A stretch of 64,000 nucleotides of DNA from Dioctria linearis (Eukaryota > Arthropoda > Insecta > Diptera > Asilidae), in NCBI GenBank assembly GCA_963930735.1, contig OZ005740.1, positions 304,746,976-304,810,975 of the forward strand, given 5' to 3'. Below the pieces are notes generated by a model. It saw only the letters and a program-made list of their open reading frames with translations. It did no database searches and had not been told where the DNA came from. A program made the translations under genes and the position numbers. This document shows positions 1 through 10,546 of this stretch, one piece after another; the stretch's first letter is position 1, and the number at the start of each line of letters is the position of its first letter.

Positions 1-344
1 TGGGATATTCAGCTTCATTTTCAAGATGTTGCAACAAGGGTACAAGGGCACAATTTTCTTAATCTAGCGCAAGGTCATCGTCATCAGACATATCTGATAA
101 ATCGCCTTCCAGAATTACCTCAATGATATTTTCATTTCTAAGTTTAATCAACACCAGAAATATTTTTCCCTAGAAATTAAATACCTTATAAGTGTCATGC
201 ATTTTATAATTTCTAGCTACCAATGATTCCTGATGCTTTTTCTATACAATTTATTAAAATTTCGAATTACCTTGTGGTGTATATCAATAAAGTAGTAAAC
301 TCCAAACAAGCTGGAAATATTTTTTTTTTACACAAATGTATGAA
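1..344. other. Intergenic, AT-rich, weak minus-strand coding trace
   Basis: No gene can be supported here. On the minus strand between about 190 and 75 an open stretch reads into an acidic tract (around LSDMSDDDD) and ends in a stop at about 65. The acidic run resembles N-termini of some transposases, but it is too short to assign. The 63-codon minus ORF at 267-458 overlaps a dispersed repeat and looks like chance. Confidence 0.3.
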
Positions 345-356
345 TTCAGCCTTTTT

Positions 357-1001
357 ATACCCTAGATGAAATCTAAAGGGGTATACTAAGTTTGTCATTC
401 CATTTGTAACACCTCGAAATAATGATGGTAGAGCAAAATGGATTGGACACCCATCCATAATATTAAAAGTTATTTTGATTTTTGCATGTCCGTCCGTCTG
501 TCTGTGCGCACGATAACTCGGAAACGCGTATAGTTAGAAGGCTGAAATTTTGTACACGGACTTTAAAAAAAAAATAACATTAAGTTCGAAAATGAGACAA
601 ATCGGGCAACTCCTTCGTGGGGTTGCCATACAAAAATTTCGTTTTCCGTTATATATTTGAACACTGCCTGAGAACGAGTCGCCGTAGAGAGCTGAAATTT
701 GGCACGTGGTGTTTTCATTGTACTAGCAAATAAAATTTCAAAAATGGACTAAATCAGGCAACCCGTTCTTGGTGTTGCCATATAAACAGTTAGGTTTTTT
801 ATGTATACTGTGAAAACGATCAGTCCAAGACATTTTTATTGTACTAAAAACTTCAGAATATGAAATCCTATAAAATTGATTATAATCATTTTTTCTGTCC
901 GACGAACCGTTCTAGAAATATATGCGAAAAACACTGCAAAAATCAAAATTGCTCAAATGGGTACCCATACGAAATTTCATACAGGCATTCATCTAGGGTA
1001 T
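357..1001. repeat. Dispersed repeat bounded by 14 bp inverted ends
   Basis: The segment starts with ataccctagatgaa (357-370) and ends with its exact reverse complement ttcatctagggtat (988-1001). Inside it carries gtatactaagtttgtcattc and several paragraphs of the type 'gctgaaatttggcac... ggttgccatacaaa', repeated with divergence at about 540-650 and 680-790. The family is familiar to me as a common fly dispersed repeat, but I cannot name it. No ORF is present, so it is probably a non-autonomous element. Confidence 0.5.
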
Positions 1002-3520
1002 CATAAGAATTGGTCTTAGACCAATTCTAGCTTTTTCACTTGTTTTTTTTAACTTCGTACAGTTCGCTCTGAGAAAATTTCAAATATCCAACTGTCAAAG
1101 ACTGTGTTTAAAATATTTTATTGCCATCGTTTTAGATGCCTACTAGTAGAGTATTCTTTAAGTAATTTGAATCTAATTTTCAAACCCATTTCCTTTGATA
1201 CGAATCCAAATACAACTTAAATTTGCCATATGATTCCAATTGGAATCACTCAAAGGGCTCAAAGGGTTAAGGACGGCTCGATATTGAAGACTCGCTAAAC
1301 CTTAGGACAAAAAGGACCTCAAAAGTTTGAGAATTTCTTTGCAATATCTCACTAATTACAGGACATATCCAAATAAGATGGATATCATTTTAAAGGTACT
1401 ATTACTACTTTTTAAAAGAGCTATAACACATTCCAATTTGCACGTTAGTTTTCGATATATAATGGTTTTTTGAAAATTTTCCCGTTTTTTTTCTTGGGAA
1501 ACACGGTAATTTTTTCGAAAAACCTGTTGTTAAGGTACATAATTTTCTGATATGAGAAATCTTGATTCGTAACCTTCAGGTATATACAACAGGATTATCT
1601 CTTTTAACTCTATAATTAGCTACACATAATTGTTCTTCTTAAGGTACGCACCTTTTTTTTTAATTTTATATATTTTTTTGGTTTAATCTCGATCTCAGAT
1701 AAATTTCTGACTACATAAAACAAAATAATTATAGTGTGATTCCATTTATTCCATACAAATACTTCAAAATTTATTATTATTCTAATCAACATTTTTTTGT
1801 AAATCCTATCATATCACTCATACCAACCATACAATGTAGGTACTATACTTAATACAGATAGCATCGCTACCCGCAATGGAAACAAAGGCATGGGAAAAGC
1901 AAACTGCAAAAAAAAAAACATGTGTAGAGCGACAATTTGGCAAATTAAAAACAATTTTTTCGTTTTTCTTCAAATTACTTTAATAAACAATTTTTATAAA
2001 ATCAATTTACGTAAAAAAACAATAAGGACAATGTACAGAAATGTATGTATATAGATATATAAATATTAAATACATCTACAGTGTTACAATATAAACTTTT
2101 GTCTAGAAGCTAGTTACATGCTAAAGCTGAATGTTATTCTACTTATTCACCAAATAATAAATTTTTAAAGTGAAAAAAAAATGACAACACTTTTTAGGAA
2201 ATCTTCTTTTCGTTCCATTTCTATCTCAATCAATACACAATGGAGCTATACATAGATTTGAGAAATAATAATTATTTCATTTTAATTGCAATTTTACATG
2301 TTCTGTGTGAAAAAAAAAACAAATTTTTAATTGACAACAACAAAATTTCATTTACTTGTGCGTATTGTGACTTGTGATTGTAGCGGTCTTATCAAATTTA
2401 CTTAATATTACTACTTATTTATAGGAATAAAAAAAAACATCCATTTTTACATTACCAAACCAAAATATGTCATTAATGTGTGTAAACAGGGATTAACTGT
2501 TTCAGAAGTGTTTCAAACGTTTTCGTTCGTCATATGTATTTAGATAAAGTTTAAGAGAGACAGAGAGACTCTTTTATATCAATAGAAACATTTTCAGCTT
2601 CAGCAATAAAAAAATTATTTCACTCTGGTCTTGGTCTCACTGAATAAAGGCACGCGAGTTGTGTATACCATAGACGATCAAGAAACGTGACGCGACCTGA
2701 AGCGTCCGGGAAAATATCCAAAGAACGGATATTTTAAAAATCAACGCATAAGAAAGTTGCGATAAGCAATTTTTTTCCAACTCAAGCTTTTTTTCCGATA
2801 AAGTAAGGTGTCTAGATAAGTTAGTTGAGTTCTTACCTTTATCGCGCGACGGTTTGTTTTTGTAGTTTTTCTTGTAATAACTGTTGGTTTGAATAATATT
2901 ATAATTTCAATAAAATTGTGTTTTCTTTTATTTTACTTTTTGTTTTTATAAATCATTTTTTTATTTATTGAGCCCGAAAATTGCATGAATTCGTAATTAG
3001 TCATGATTAGACTCAAATTGCCAGTTATGAGTGTGCTTCTCATACCGTTTCAGAAAAAAGTCCTCCCCTTTAAATTAAACAAGAGAAAAAGCTATAATTG
3101 GTCTAATTAAGTGTTCACATTACAATTCATCATCATCAGGGCAATATCACCTGGCCACACTGCACTAAACTCATCCATCAACCCAACATTCGCCGTTCGT
3201 TTTTTTGTATCAACATTCCACGTGAGTCGCTAGCAGTATGACACTTCTAGTGCTGCTAACTACTTACTTTTGAATGGACAAGAAAGGGAAGCGCATTATA
3301 GCAAGGAAAGAAGCCATTTTTCTTGAGTTTTTACAACAATTTTCTTTTTTTGAATTGTGCAGAATCTATTGCAATAAAGTTTTCTTTATAAAGTTAATTA
3401 AATCATACGGAGTAATCAGTTAAAATCCTAGTCTCCCAAGTTTATAATAATTTGTGTGAAATTTGTTTTTACCTCCCAAAACAGTAAGACCAATAATAAT
3501 AATAAAAAGTTAAAGAGAGA
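1002..3520. other. Non-coding AT-rich stretch
   Basis: No ORF longer than 60 codons and no recognisable motif. The stretch is rich in A and T homopolymers with short microsatellite-like runs. Poly-pyrimidine tracts and GTAAG-like sites occur, so it could include an intron, but nothing anchors an exon. A GC-richer patch near 2640-2720 (acgtgacgcgacctgaagcg) has no coding signature. Confidence 0.35.
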
Positions 3521-3524
3521 TCAA

Positions 3525-3700
3525 AAAGTTTTGTATGGCAACACCAAGAAGGGATTTCTCGATTTAGATAATTTTGGAAACTTTCTTTACTATTTTTTAT
3601 GAAAACGCTGTGTACAAAATTTCAGCTCTTTACGTTGCCGCGTTCTCATTTAGTGAAAAACGAGAAGTTGCTCCATTGGTCCCATTTTCGAACTATTCAC
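3525..3700 (-). repeat. Inverted relative of the 357-1001 repeat
   Basis: Read on the minus strand, this segment gives gttcgaaaatgggaccaatg, gcaacttctcg, gagctgaaattttgtacaca and ttgccatacaaaac in the same order as 575-640 of the first repeat. It is therefore a diverged partial copy in the opposite orientation. No ORF and no clear ends are seen. Confidence 0.5.
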
Positions 3701-4070
3701 ACGTGAACAAACATTCAAAGCCACATTTAACAATAACAGTAACCCAATTTTAATCATTATTAATTTATATCAAGTGCATTTCCCCATAACATAATAAAAA
3801 AAAATAAAAAATTTTCTTTGTAGGTCATTTGGTCAAGAAATTTCGTTTCAATGAAATTGCTGAAACTGCTGATTGAAACTTTTCACCAGTTCGATGTTAT
3901 GAGGAAATGTACTATTTATAGAATATGTATCCTTTGGTAAGTATAGAAATAAGTAAACCTTTGTATATAAATATCTAGACTCTTAAATATATCTTGTTAA
4001 CCCTCTACCAGAGGTAAGGTGACAAATGATATGTAGATCTAAGCTACATTCTACAACAAAACACTATATC

Positions 4071-4146
4071 AAATTCAATACACTGTTGAATTTCGCACAT
4101 TGTCCTTCGAGCAGAGAAACTAACAGATTCAATACACTGTTGAATC
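4071..4146. repeat. Duplicated small stem-loop
   Basis: Two copies of attcaatacactgttgaat lie about 55 bp apart (4073-4091 and 4127-4145). Each folds into a hairpin with the same 7-nt loop. The closing base pair differs between copies (a-t in the first, g-c in the second), a paired change. Function unknown. Confidence 0.45.
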
Positions 4147-4165
4147 CAACTGTTCTTCTAAACCA

Positions 4166-4562
4166 GTGGAATCAATTCTTCGCTCACAGTTCAGACAGCT
4201 ATTACTATTAAATCTAGCTGACTGTTATAGTGCGTTTCCTCAAGCTCAAGATGACATGTTGGTGTGGAAAAGAGAAGAAGAAGATAATTCTGTCTTGTGG
4301 AAACCTGCCAAAAGTGAAGGCGAGGTGCATTTGTGCAACGTAAACCAAATGTAGTGAATTCCCAATCTACAGAAAACATCGAAGAAAATCCAACTCAGTC
4401 CGTAAGTCAAAAGTTTTTATCCTTTACCAGTATTGAAATTTTAACTGGAAAAATTTAAATTCTCCTCATTACCAGGAAAAAAAACCCGCAAAAAGAAAGA
4501 AAAACGTCGAGACTCCGACAGAATTGCATCTCGCGGTCTTAGCCGAGACTGTAGCTCAAAAT
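4166..4562 (+). pseudogene. Coding-like relic with possible intron
   Basis: A stretch near 4200-4350 reads as a plausible protein (QDDMLVWKREEEDNSVLWKP), then needs a frame change to continue through about 4330-4403, where a GTAAG donor-like site follows. A second basic stretch begins after an AG at about 4475 and stays open to about 4600 in one frame. Codon use looks coding, but the frame breaks suggest decay. I do not recognise the family. It may be a transposon ORF or a host exon pair, with low confidence. Confidence 0.25.
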
Positions 4563-4959
4563 ATATAATTGAAAAGTCTCAACAAAAGTTGTGCAAATAA
4601 TTCCGTAATTACGTCTGGATATTGAACATTTCACATCGGTCCGTATTGTAAATTGTGAGCAGGAAAGTTCCAAGAAAATTTTATCCTTGAATTGTGAACT
4701 GAATTTTCTACAACGAGATCTTCAGAAGAGAGACTTCAACTTCCATGATATTGGTATAATTAATTTGTTTAAATTGATGGCAAATTCTGATTTCATTGAT
4801 GCCCTTGGTTTTAGAAGTTCATAGAGTTTTGTTGGGATTACGTCCAAAAATTAATTCAGAGGCAGTGTTATCTCGGCCAAGTTTGTCCGTTTTAACCGCT
4901 TTAAATGAAGCTCATGTGATCTAAAGAAAGAAATCTATGAAGATTCAATTCCTTGTCGA

Positions 4960-5420
4960 ATTTTGTGATGCACGGTACCAAATAAAACTGGAGGGACTCT
5001 GAATAATTATGCCCCTCAGAGTCAGATGGGAGGATGGGGCAGGCAAGGAAGGCAGAACATCTGCGCCTTCAACTGCGCATATAGGTAAGTGATGTAAGGG
5101 TCCCTTCAGGCCCGAATGTGTGCCGGCTTTTGTTTGTTTATAGGCACGACGAATTTTTTTTTGAATATGGCTGACGGCAGCGGCAGGTTTTCGTGGAACC
5201 TCCCCACACTCTCCGCTAATGAGCCGAGGTGAGCTAGCGTTACGCCCTGCAGTCAACGCTGTCCGTCGAGTGATCTGTCAGCTCATGCTGGCAGTCTGGA
5301 CTTCACGTCCAAGCCCATCACTCTTCATACTACCATAACATGACAACTGCCTCGTCCGGTGTTTGAGACCGGGATCTCACGCTTTCCGGGAAACTGCTCT
5401 TACCACTGAGCTAACGAGAC
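4960..5420 (-). mobile_element. tRNA-derived SINE-like copy
   Basis: The 5' head on the minus strand (5420 down to 5349) is exactly 72 nt and tRNA-shaped: a 7 bp acceptor stem, a GCTC/GAGC D stem with TAGCTCAGTGG (A-box), and a CCGGT/ACCGG T stem around CTCAAAC (B-box). The anticodon arm does not pair and lacks U33, so this is not a working tRNA. A GC-richer, non-coding body follows toward about 4960 (minus orientation), unlike the AT-rich surroundings. I infer a Pol III-transcribed SINE. Its far end and target duplication could not be fixed, so the left boundary is approximate. Confidence 0.55.
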
Positions 5421-5429
5421 AGATGCTTT

Positions 5430-7090
5430 TTATCGAGTCTATTAAGCCACAGTTGCCTTTAGCTGCCATTTAAAAATAAAAGTTCTTAAAATTCTCTTAG
5501 TCTCGAACTATGACCGATTCTAAAATAGGTGACTGCTCCTTCATGAATTCTGCTGTACTGTGCTCACTAGAAAATTTGAGCTCAACACAGCCATTGGCGA
5601 AGCTTAATTTAATTTGGATTATAAGCATACCCGTTTTTTATATGTTTTAAATGTATCATTCGTGGAAGATTGTTCTTTATTATTTTAACTTTTCTGGTGT
5701 GTCATGTACAGGAGCTATATGTTGTGAAGACGTTTATTTGAAACGAGTAACTAATCAAAACAGGTAAGTTTTACTTCATTTCGTTATGAATATTTAAGAT
5801 TTTATTTGTTAATTATTGTTAAGTATACCTACTTAGTGGGACTAATAGAATTTCCTTTACTAAAAAGAAGGTTCAATATAAATTACAGGATAGAGTAGGA
5901 TTTTCAATAGGAATTAAAAAAAATTGGTTGAATGTGCCACAAAATAGGAAAGGTACTTGCACCAAAATATAAGAATCTGTTTAGAATATTTTGTATTATA
6001 TTTTTTACAAAGTGTTATTACTTTTTCAGGCTTTAAGAATATTTATGAAGGCTAACTGAGTACAGGTAAAAGAAAACCTAACCGTAATGTTTTCGTTTTC
6101 TGCTGCCGGAGGGGTATTGTACCTCCTATGATAATTTATCTTTACAAAAGGGTTCCATAATACATAATATCCTCAATCACAGATTGCATTAAATGGCAGA
6201 AATTTGATAATGGGTGGAGAACGTCTGAAGTTTTTTATGACTATATAAAAGATTTTCTTAATCCCTACCTTCTGGCATAAAATTACTAGTCATCATGTTT
6301 CTACTTGTATTAAAGAGGAGACAATTATAAACAGGTTCCGGGCAGGCGAACGGTTCAAGGACAGAAACCCAAAACACTACAAAGGCGATTGATTATGAGA
6401 ATTATCAGACATTGTGAGACATAACACGAGAATATGAGCCTCCCTACCAACGGTAAGGTATCTTATTCTGGGTATATAAAAAAGAAAAGGTTATACAAAG
6501 ATTTTGTTGCAAGAGAAGAAAACTGTTCAATAAAGTGCAATTTAAAAAAAAAAACTTTTAAAGTAAAGAAAAGCTACCTTAGTTCAGGGCAGGTGAACTT
6601 CTGAAAGAAAAGGACTCCCTGTCCTTTGTTGAAAACAAAAAGAAGAAGATTTTCAACACTTGCTTATTTTCCCATTCACATCTTGCAATATTCAATTTTA
6701 TATCCAAAACCCAAAAATAACTAACTAATCACTTTCTACACTCAAGTGCACGAAATAGAAATGCAATGCTAAGTACTTTGGACACTTTCTCGTACAACAA
6801 GCAAGCAAGGGACTATGCCTCGCTACACAAATCCACCAGAGTAATCCGGAACGCAAAACAAACGAGTTGGGGCTGGGGTGTCGCGAAGAATAATATAAAA
6901 TAATAATAATTGATATTACACTTGAAATAAAGTTATAAGTTTAATTACAATGGGGTTCTTTTTATTAACAACACCAATGCACGCACAAAAATACATCAAA
7001 ACAATGCGAATTTCGTAGAAAACGTAGAATGATGTTGAATAGTAATTATTTCTTAAACTTTATTAACTATTCAATTGGCAGTCGTACTAT
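5430..7090. other. Non-coding AT-rich stretch
   Basis: No supported gene. A poly-purine rich part lies at 6540-6660, and a cctccctaccaacggtaagg box at 6438 resembles boxes at about 4003 and 20015. Those are GTAAG-containing and may be old leader or splice-donor regions of LTR elements. Nothing else stands out. Confidence 0.3.
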
Positions 7091-7127
7091 AAAACCAAAG
7101 AAAATGAGTTCAAACAATGCTTTATAA

Positions 7128-7439
7128 TATCAAGAAGAAGACTATCTCGAACAAGTTGAAGACTTAAATAAAAAATTATCATTTGACAGCATAATTATAA
7201 AACAAATGGAAAATTTGAAAGAAATTAAAGAAATTAAGTATCAAAGAAAAATGCACTATATTTTTCAAGGCAGTTGTATTGTAATAATTATGGGCATTAT
7301 AGTATTTATTGCAGTTCTTACCTGTAAGCACAGAAGGGTAAAATTAAAAATCAATAATGTGACTCAAGAGAGTCCTCAATTTAAGGATGGAGGAGTTATG
7401 TCGGCAAATTTAACCAATATCACTGAACATGACACCTGA
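7128..7439 (+). pseudogene. env-like C-terminal fragment of an LTR element
   Basis: An open frame runs from just after a stop at about 7126 to a TGA at 7437-7439. It has a charged heptad-like stretch rich in E, K and L, then one hydrophobic segment (residues around IVIIMGIIVFIAVLT), then a short basic tail. This is the usual end of errantivirus-type envelope proteins. A purine-rich tract (aaggatggaggag, 7383-7395) lies inside the ORF, followed by AGTTATG; some errantivirus LTRs begin AGTTA. So a polypurine tract and LTR may overlap the end of the ORF. The upstream part of env is missing. Only one segment supports the call, so confidence is moderate. Confidence 0.4.
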
Positions 7440-7925
7440 CAAAATCCTCCACAAAATTTCCACTTATATAAATATAAATGTTCTCAGACAATTTTCGTCC
7501 AGTGAACGGAGCTTATGCAATAATTGCGCTTAATCAACAGAATCGAGGAAAGGCAACTGTTATCATGCATACCTGGTTAATAGAAAGAATGTAAGATGTT
7601 GTGTTTACAGGAATGAATTAGCAGAGCGATGATTAATAGTCTTCAATTGTAATGAAGATCTTAGAAATATTACATCTACTATTTGAAATAAATGATCAGA
7701 ATTTAACTAGTAATTCTCGTGGCGTTTTCTTGAGACCGGATATTGAGCTTTTCAGCTCTAGCATGGACAATATAGGTAATGAGCTTCTCAGCTCCTGTTA
7801 AAAAGATACACCGACACCAAGATATTGAGCTTCTAGCTCCTACTGCATATCAAAACCTGCATATCAAAAATATTCCTAAAAGTGGTATAAAATAAATACA
7901 CTAAAGAAAAATATTTAATTCATAA
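7440..7925. other. LTR-like non-coding stretch with short repeats
   Basis: No ORF. Three imperfect copies of attgagctt(ct/tt)cagctc lie at 7740-7760, 7780-7798 and 7823-7838. If the preceding ORF is env, this is probably part of its 3' LTR, but no second LTR copy is present to confirm it. Confidence 0.3.
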
Positions 7926-7934
7926 ATTTTTATC

Positions 7935-8372
7935 TATTCGATCAGTAAAGAAAATTGCATCAGTAAATTTCTTCACGTACCATTTTGCTGAAGGCAAAAT
8001 TTGCCAGTAGAAATAGCCACTAAAAAAAGGAAAGGAATAATGGAACAAAATGCAAATCGTACCTTCAGTATGATTTGTCGTGAAAAGTACAATATGTATG
8101 TGCCTTCCTGCATACATATTGTGAACAAAAGCTCCCACGATTAAACATACATTGTCTGCATACAGGCAACAATGTATGCACGCTACAATTTCAAGCGACG
8201 GGACGGCGGCTGATGTTTATAAAAACATCAAATTACATTTTTCAAGCCACCGTCCATCGAAAAATATCAAGTCCAGAATAAGTGAAAGATTTTCTCAGGG
8301 TAGATATTTAACTATGCATTTTCTACCCTTAACGACGGCTCTTGATCGCGATGAAAGTGATCAAGAGCGCAG
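7935..8372 (-). repeat. Hairpin-array repeat, copy A
   Basis: Read on the minus strand this is a diverged homologue of 10547-11060. It holds stem-loops at 8338-8368 (gctcttgatc/gatcaagagc), 8297-8329 (agggtaga/tctaccct), 8201-8255 (outer 11 bp with one C-A mismatch that becomes G-U in minus-strand RNA; inner tgatgttt/aaacatca), 8146-8178 (catacattgt/acaatgtatg) and 8089-8122 (12 bp, perfect, 10-nt loop). Order and connecting sequence match copy B, and several pairs differ by matched substitutions in both arms. One B hairpin (10797-10826) is absent. No ORF is conserved. Confidence 0.7.
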
Positions 8373-8399
8373 TTGATTTTCAAAACGAAAGCAGAGTTG

Positions 8400-9236
8400 A
8401 GTTTTTTAAATTGGTTCGGTTTCGGTGAAAAGATTTTTGTAAAAGTTGATTTGTAAAAGATTATTGGAAAAGGTGATTTGAAAAGATTTTTGGAAAAGAT
8501 GATTTGAAAAGATTTTTGTAAAAGGCCCAATGAACAATTTATACTTTATTATAGCCACGGGAATGTTCTAAAAACTCTTTATAAAACACACTGTTTTATA
8601 TAATTGTTGTTAAAAATATTGTACGAGCTTTAAGAAAACCCTTATAGAGCTAATTGGGCACACTGTATAAGGGTTGTGGAAGTCAATTTATAAAGCAATA
8701 ATAAAACGTTTCAGCAGTCTGCGAGAAAGTGTAACCCTTATAAAACCACTTATATCTACAACTTGGTTGCGGAGATATTTTATAGTACTTGTGAAAACTT
8801 CCTTCCTGCAGTTATTTGTTAAAACTTATATGCATTTGTGTAATATGGCTCTATTGTTGTTTTATTCTTTCTTTATGAAAAATGTATTACAAATTTCCTT
8901 CAGAAATGTGTGAGCAAGAAAAATAATTTATGAATTCAGACTTTGTCATCCAACATAATTTTGTTTGGAATACTTATATACGTAATGCTTAAACATTAAT
9001 TTTCGATTAATTTTGGAATAAAATGTCATGCAACTTTAATTTTATTGTAAAAGTTATACTCTGGCATATTCTGCCATTTAATATCATTATTACAGCGGCT
9101 TCTTAGCCATCCAATAATAAGTACGGCAGCGCTCTGCCTCTTCAACATAATTCCGATGCAAGTCATGACGAAAAAATAAACATGGACAAATCATGGATAG
9201 ATTCATGGATAGACATCAAAACAATTATATTATTAC
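8400..9236. other. LTR-like non-coding stretch
   Basis: No convincing gene. Short direct repeats of 'aaaagatttttgtaaaa/ggaaaagatgatttg' lie at 8428-8525. A telomere-unrelated AT-rich part follows, with AATAAA-type signals at 9017 and 9172. It ends in ttattaca at 9237, directly followed by tgtcgaccccgc, a layout like the LTR/primer-site junction of Element 1. I infer an old LTR end. Confidence 0.3.
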
Positions 9237-9323
9237 ATGTCGACCCCGCGAAACGAACCATCAGCTGAGATTTTTGACACCACGGTACGTAAGAGGACGG
9301 CACCAATATGCACCAAGAAATAA
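9237..9323 (+). pseudogene. Short leader ORF at an LTR/primer-site-like junction
   Basis: An ATG that straddles attaca|TGTCGACCCCGC opens a 28-codon frame beginning MSTPRNEPSAEI and ending at TAA. In Element 1 the first accessory ORF also starts with an ATG whose A is the last LTR base and whose TG begins the primer site (TGGCGACCC). The parallel suggests the truncated start of a related element. The protein is too short to align. Confidence 0.3.
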
Positions 9324-9457
9324 ACAAAAGAGAAGATTAAAGAAACTATACATTGGAAGAAATGTCGTGACCCAATATTCAATTTGTGGAATTGTAACAT
9401 CACGACTCGAGCTAGCAGCAAGTATACAAGTAATTAAACGATTTGCAATAAGTAAGC

Positions 9458-9620
9458 AATTTACTTCGCACAGTAAAATGCCTGGCGATTGCGAATTGTT
9501 TACTTGTAAACTGTCGCATCCACTGCTGTATGTGACTGGGCTTTGAGTCATGGTTAAGTAATTCACTTCGCATAGTGAAATACTCAGCTGGGCTCACTGT
9601 TTGTTTACATACAGTATTGG
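9458..9620. repeat. Imperfect ~95 bp tandem duplication
   Basis: Segment aagcaatttacttcgcacag (9451-9475 region) followed by a gtttacttgtaaactg block recurs as aagtaattcacttcgcatag at 9555-9577, followed by ctgtttgtttacatacag. The pair precedes ATTGGGGGCTCCCG at 9619, which resembles a tRNA-Pro primer site (TGGGGGCTC). I infer U3/U5 repeats of an old LTR. Confidence 0.4.
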
Positions 9621-9783
9621 GGGCTCCCGCTGTCGGCAGTGATTAACGTAATATTTTGTAATTATGATTGCAAGGTATTGCGCTGGTCACTGGGTCAAAG
9701 TCGCTTCCGCCTAGTTGAATTGATGTGAACAGTTTTATTGAATAAAATCAAGCGTAAAAGTAAAGTCGGTGTTGTTTTTTAAT

Positions 9784-9951
9784 ATGGGACACGACAGAAA
9801 GACAATAGAAGAAATCACCAAGCCACTGCAGAAAATGGAAAATGAATACACGCTCACAGCAATAAAAGAAGAAAATGTTCCAGTATACGTACCATCTAGA
9901 ATAGAAGTAACTGTAAAAAATTCACTCAAGTTCATTAAACCAAATTCATAA
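9784..9951 (+). CDS. Small ORF downstream of a poly(A) signal, unknown
   Basis: A 55-codon ATG ORF (MGHDRKTIEEITKPLQKMEN at its start) with coding-like codon choice follows ttgaataaaatc (9739-9750). That is the arrangement of LTR end and leader seen in the intact elements here. It is charged, has no membrane segment and no motif I recognise. It could be a leader accessory ORF of a lost element or a chance ORF. Confidence 0.25.
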   Translation: MGHDRKTIEEITKPLQKMENEYTLTAIKEENVPVYVPSRIEVTVKNSLKFIKPNS

Positions 9952-10540
9952 TAATCAATTTTCATTGCTCAATAACAATTTTATTTTGCATATTAATTAA
10001 TATAGGTCAATTTCTCTTGCATTTAAAAAGTAAATTTAATGCCAACGTAAACTATATTGCACTCAAAGAAAATTAATGTTAACGTAATCACTTTCCATTC
10101 ATGCAGGCAATGACATGGTATGAATTTTGTGTTTATTGTTTAGGTAATCAACTTCAATTAATTAATAACTCTGTGTTATATATTCGGGCGTACTCACTGT
10201 GATCACTCTTAATCCCTTTTTCGTATTCCTTGTTCTGGGTTACTTATATATTTACAACACCAAACTGTTTTGCTTTTGCTATATTTATTTTTCTTTTTTT
10301 TGCACTTATTGAACTAAAAATTTCAAATAACAATTATTCTCCTTTCTTTTCTTTTCCAAACCAACCGCAGCCGTTTATCGTATATAATCTTTTTTCAACC
10401 TGAAGCAATCAAACTTTCCTTTTTCTTTTATCGCCAATTTTTTCCGTAAACTGGAACTATTTTAAACTTAGAACTTTTCACCTTTCGTTTTTAAACAGAC
10501 ATTCGCGACCAAGTTTAAAAAGCAACGCTCAAAAACCGAC
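9952..10540. other. Non-coding stretch upstream of hairpin array
   Basis: No ORF. It is pyrimidine-rich from about 10200 to 10500 (many cttttt runs). It immediately precedes the plus-oriented hairpin array and may be the start of the same repeat. Confidence 0.3.
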
Positions 10541-10546
10541 TGTGTC

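Noticed and set aside
5349..5420. Functional tRNA gene on the minus strand
   Set aside because: The anticodon arm does not pair, position 33 is not U, and a GC-richer body follows as in SINEs.
9193..9546. 117-codon ORF spanning an LTR/primer-site-like junction
   Set aside because: It reads through the junction and a tandem duplication, while the shorter ATG frame at 9237 fits known element layout better.
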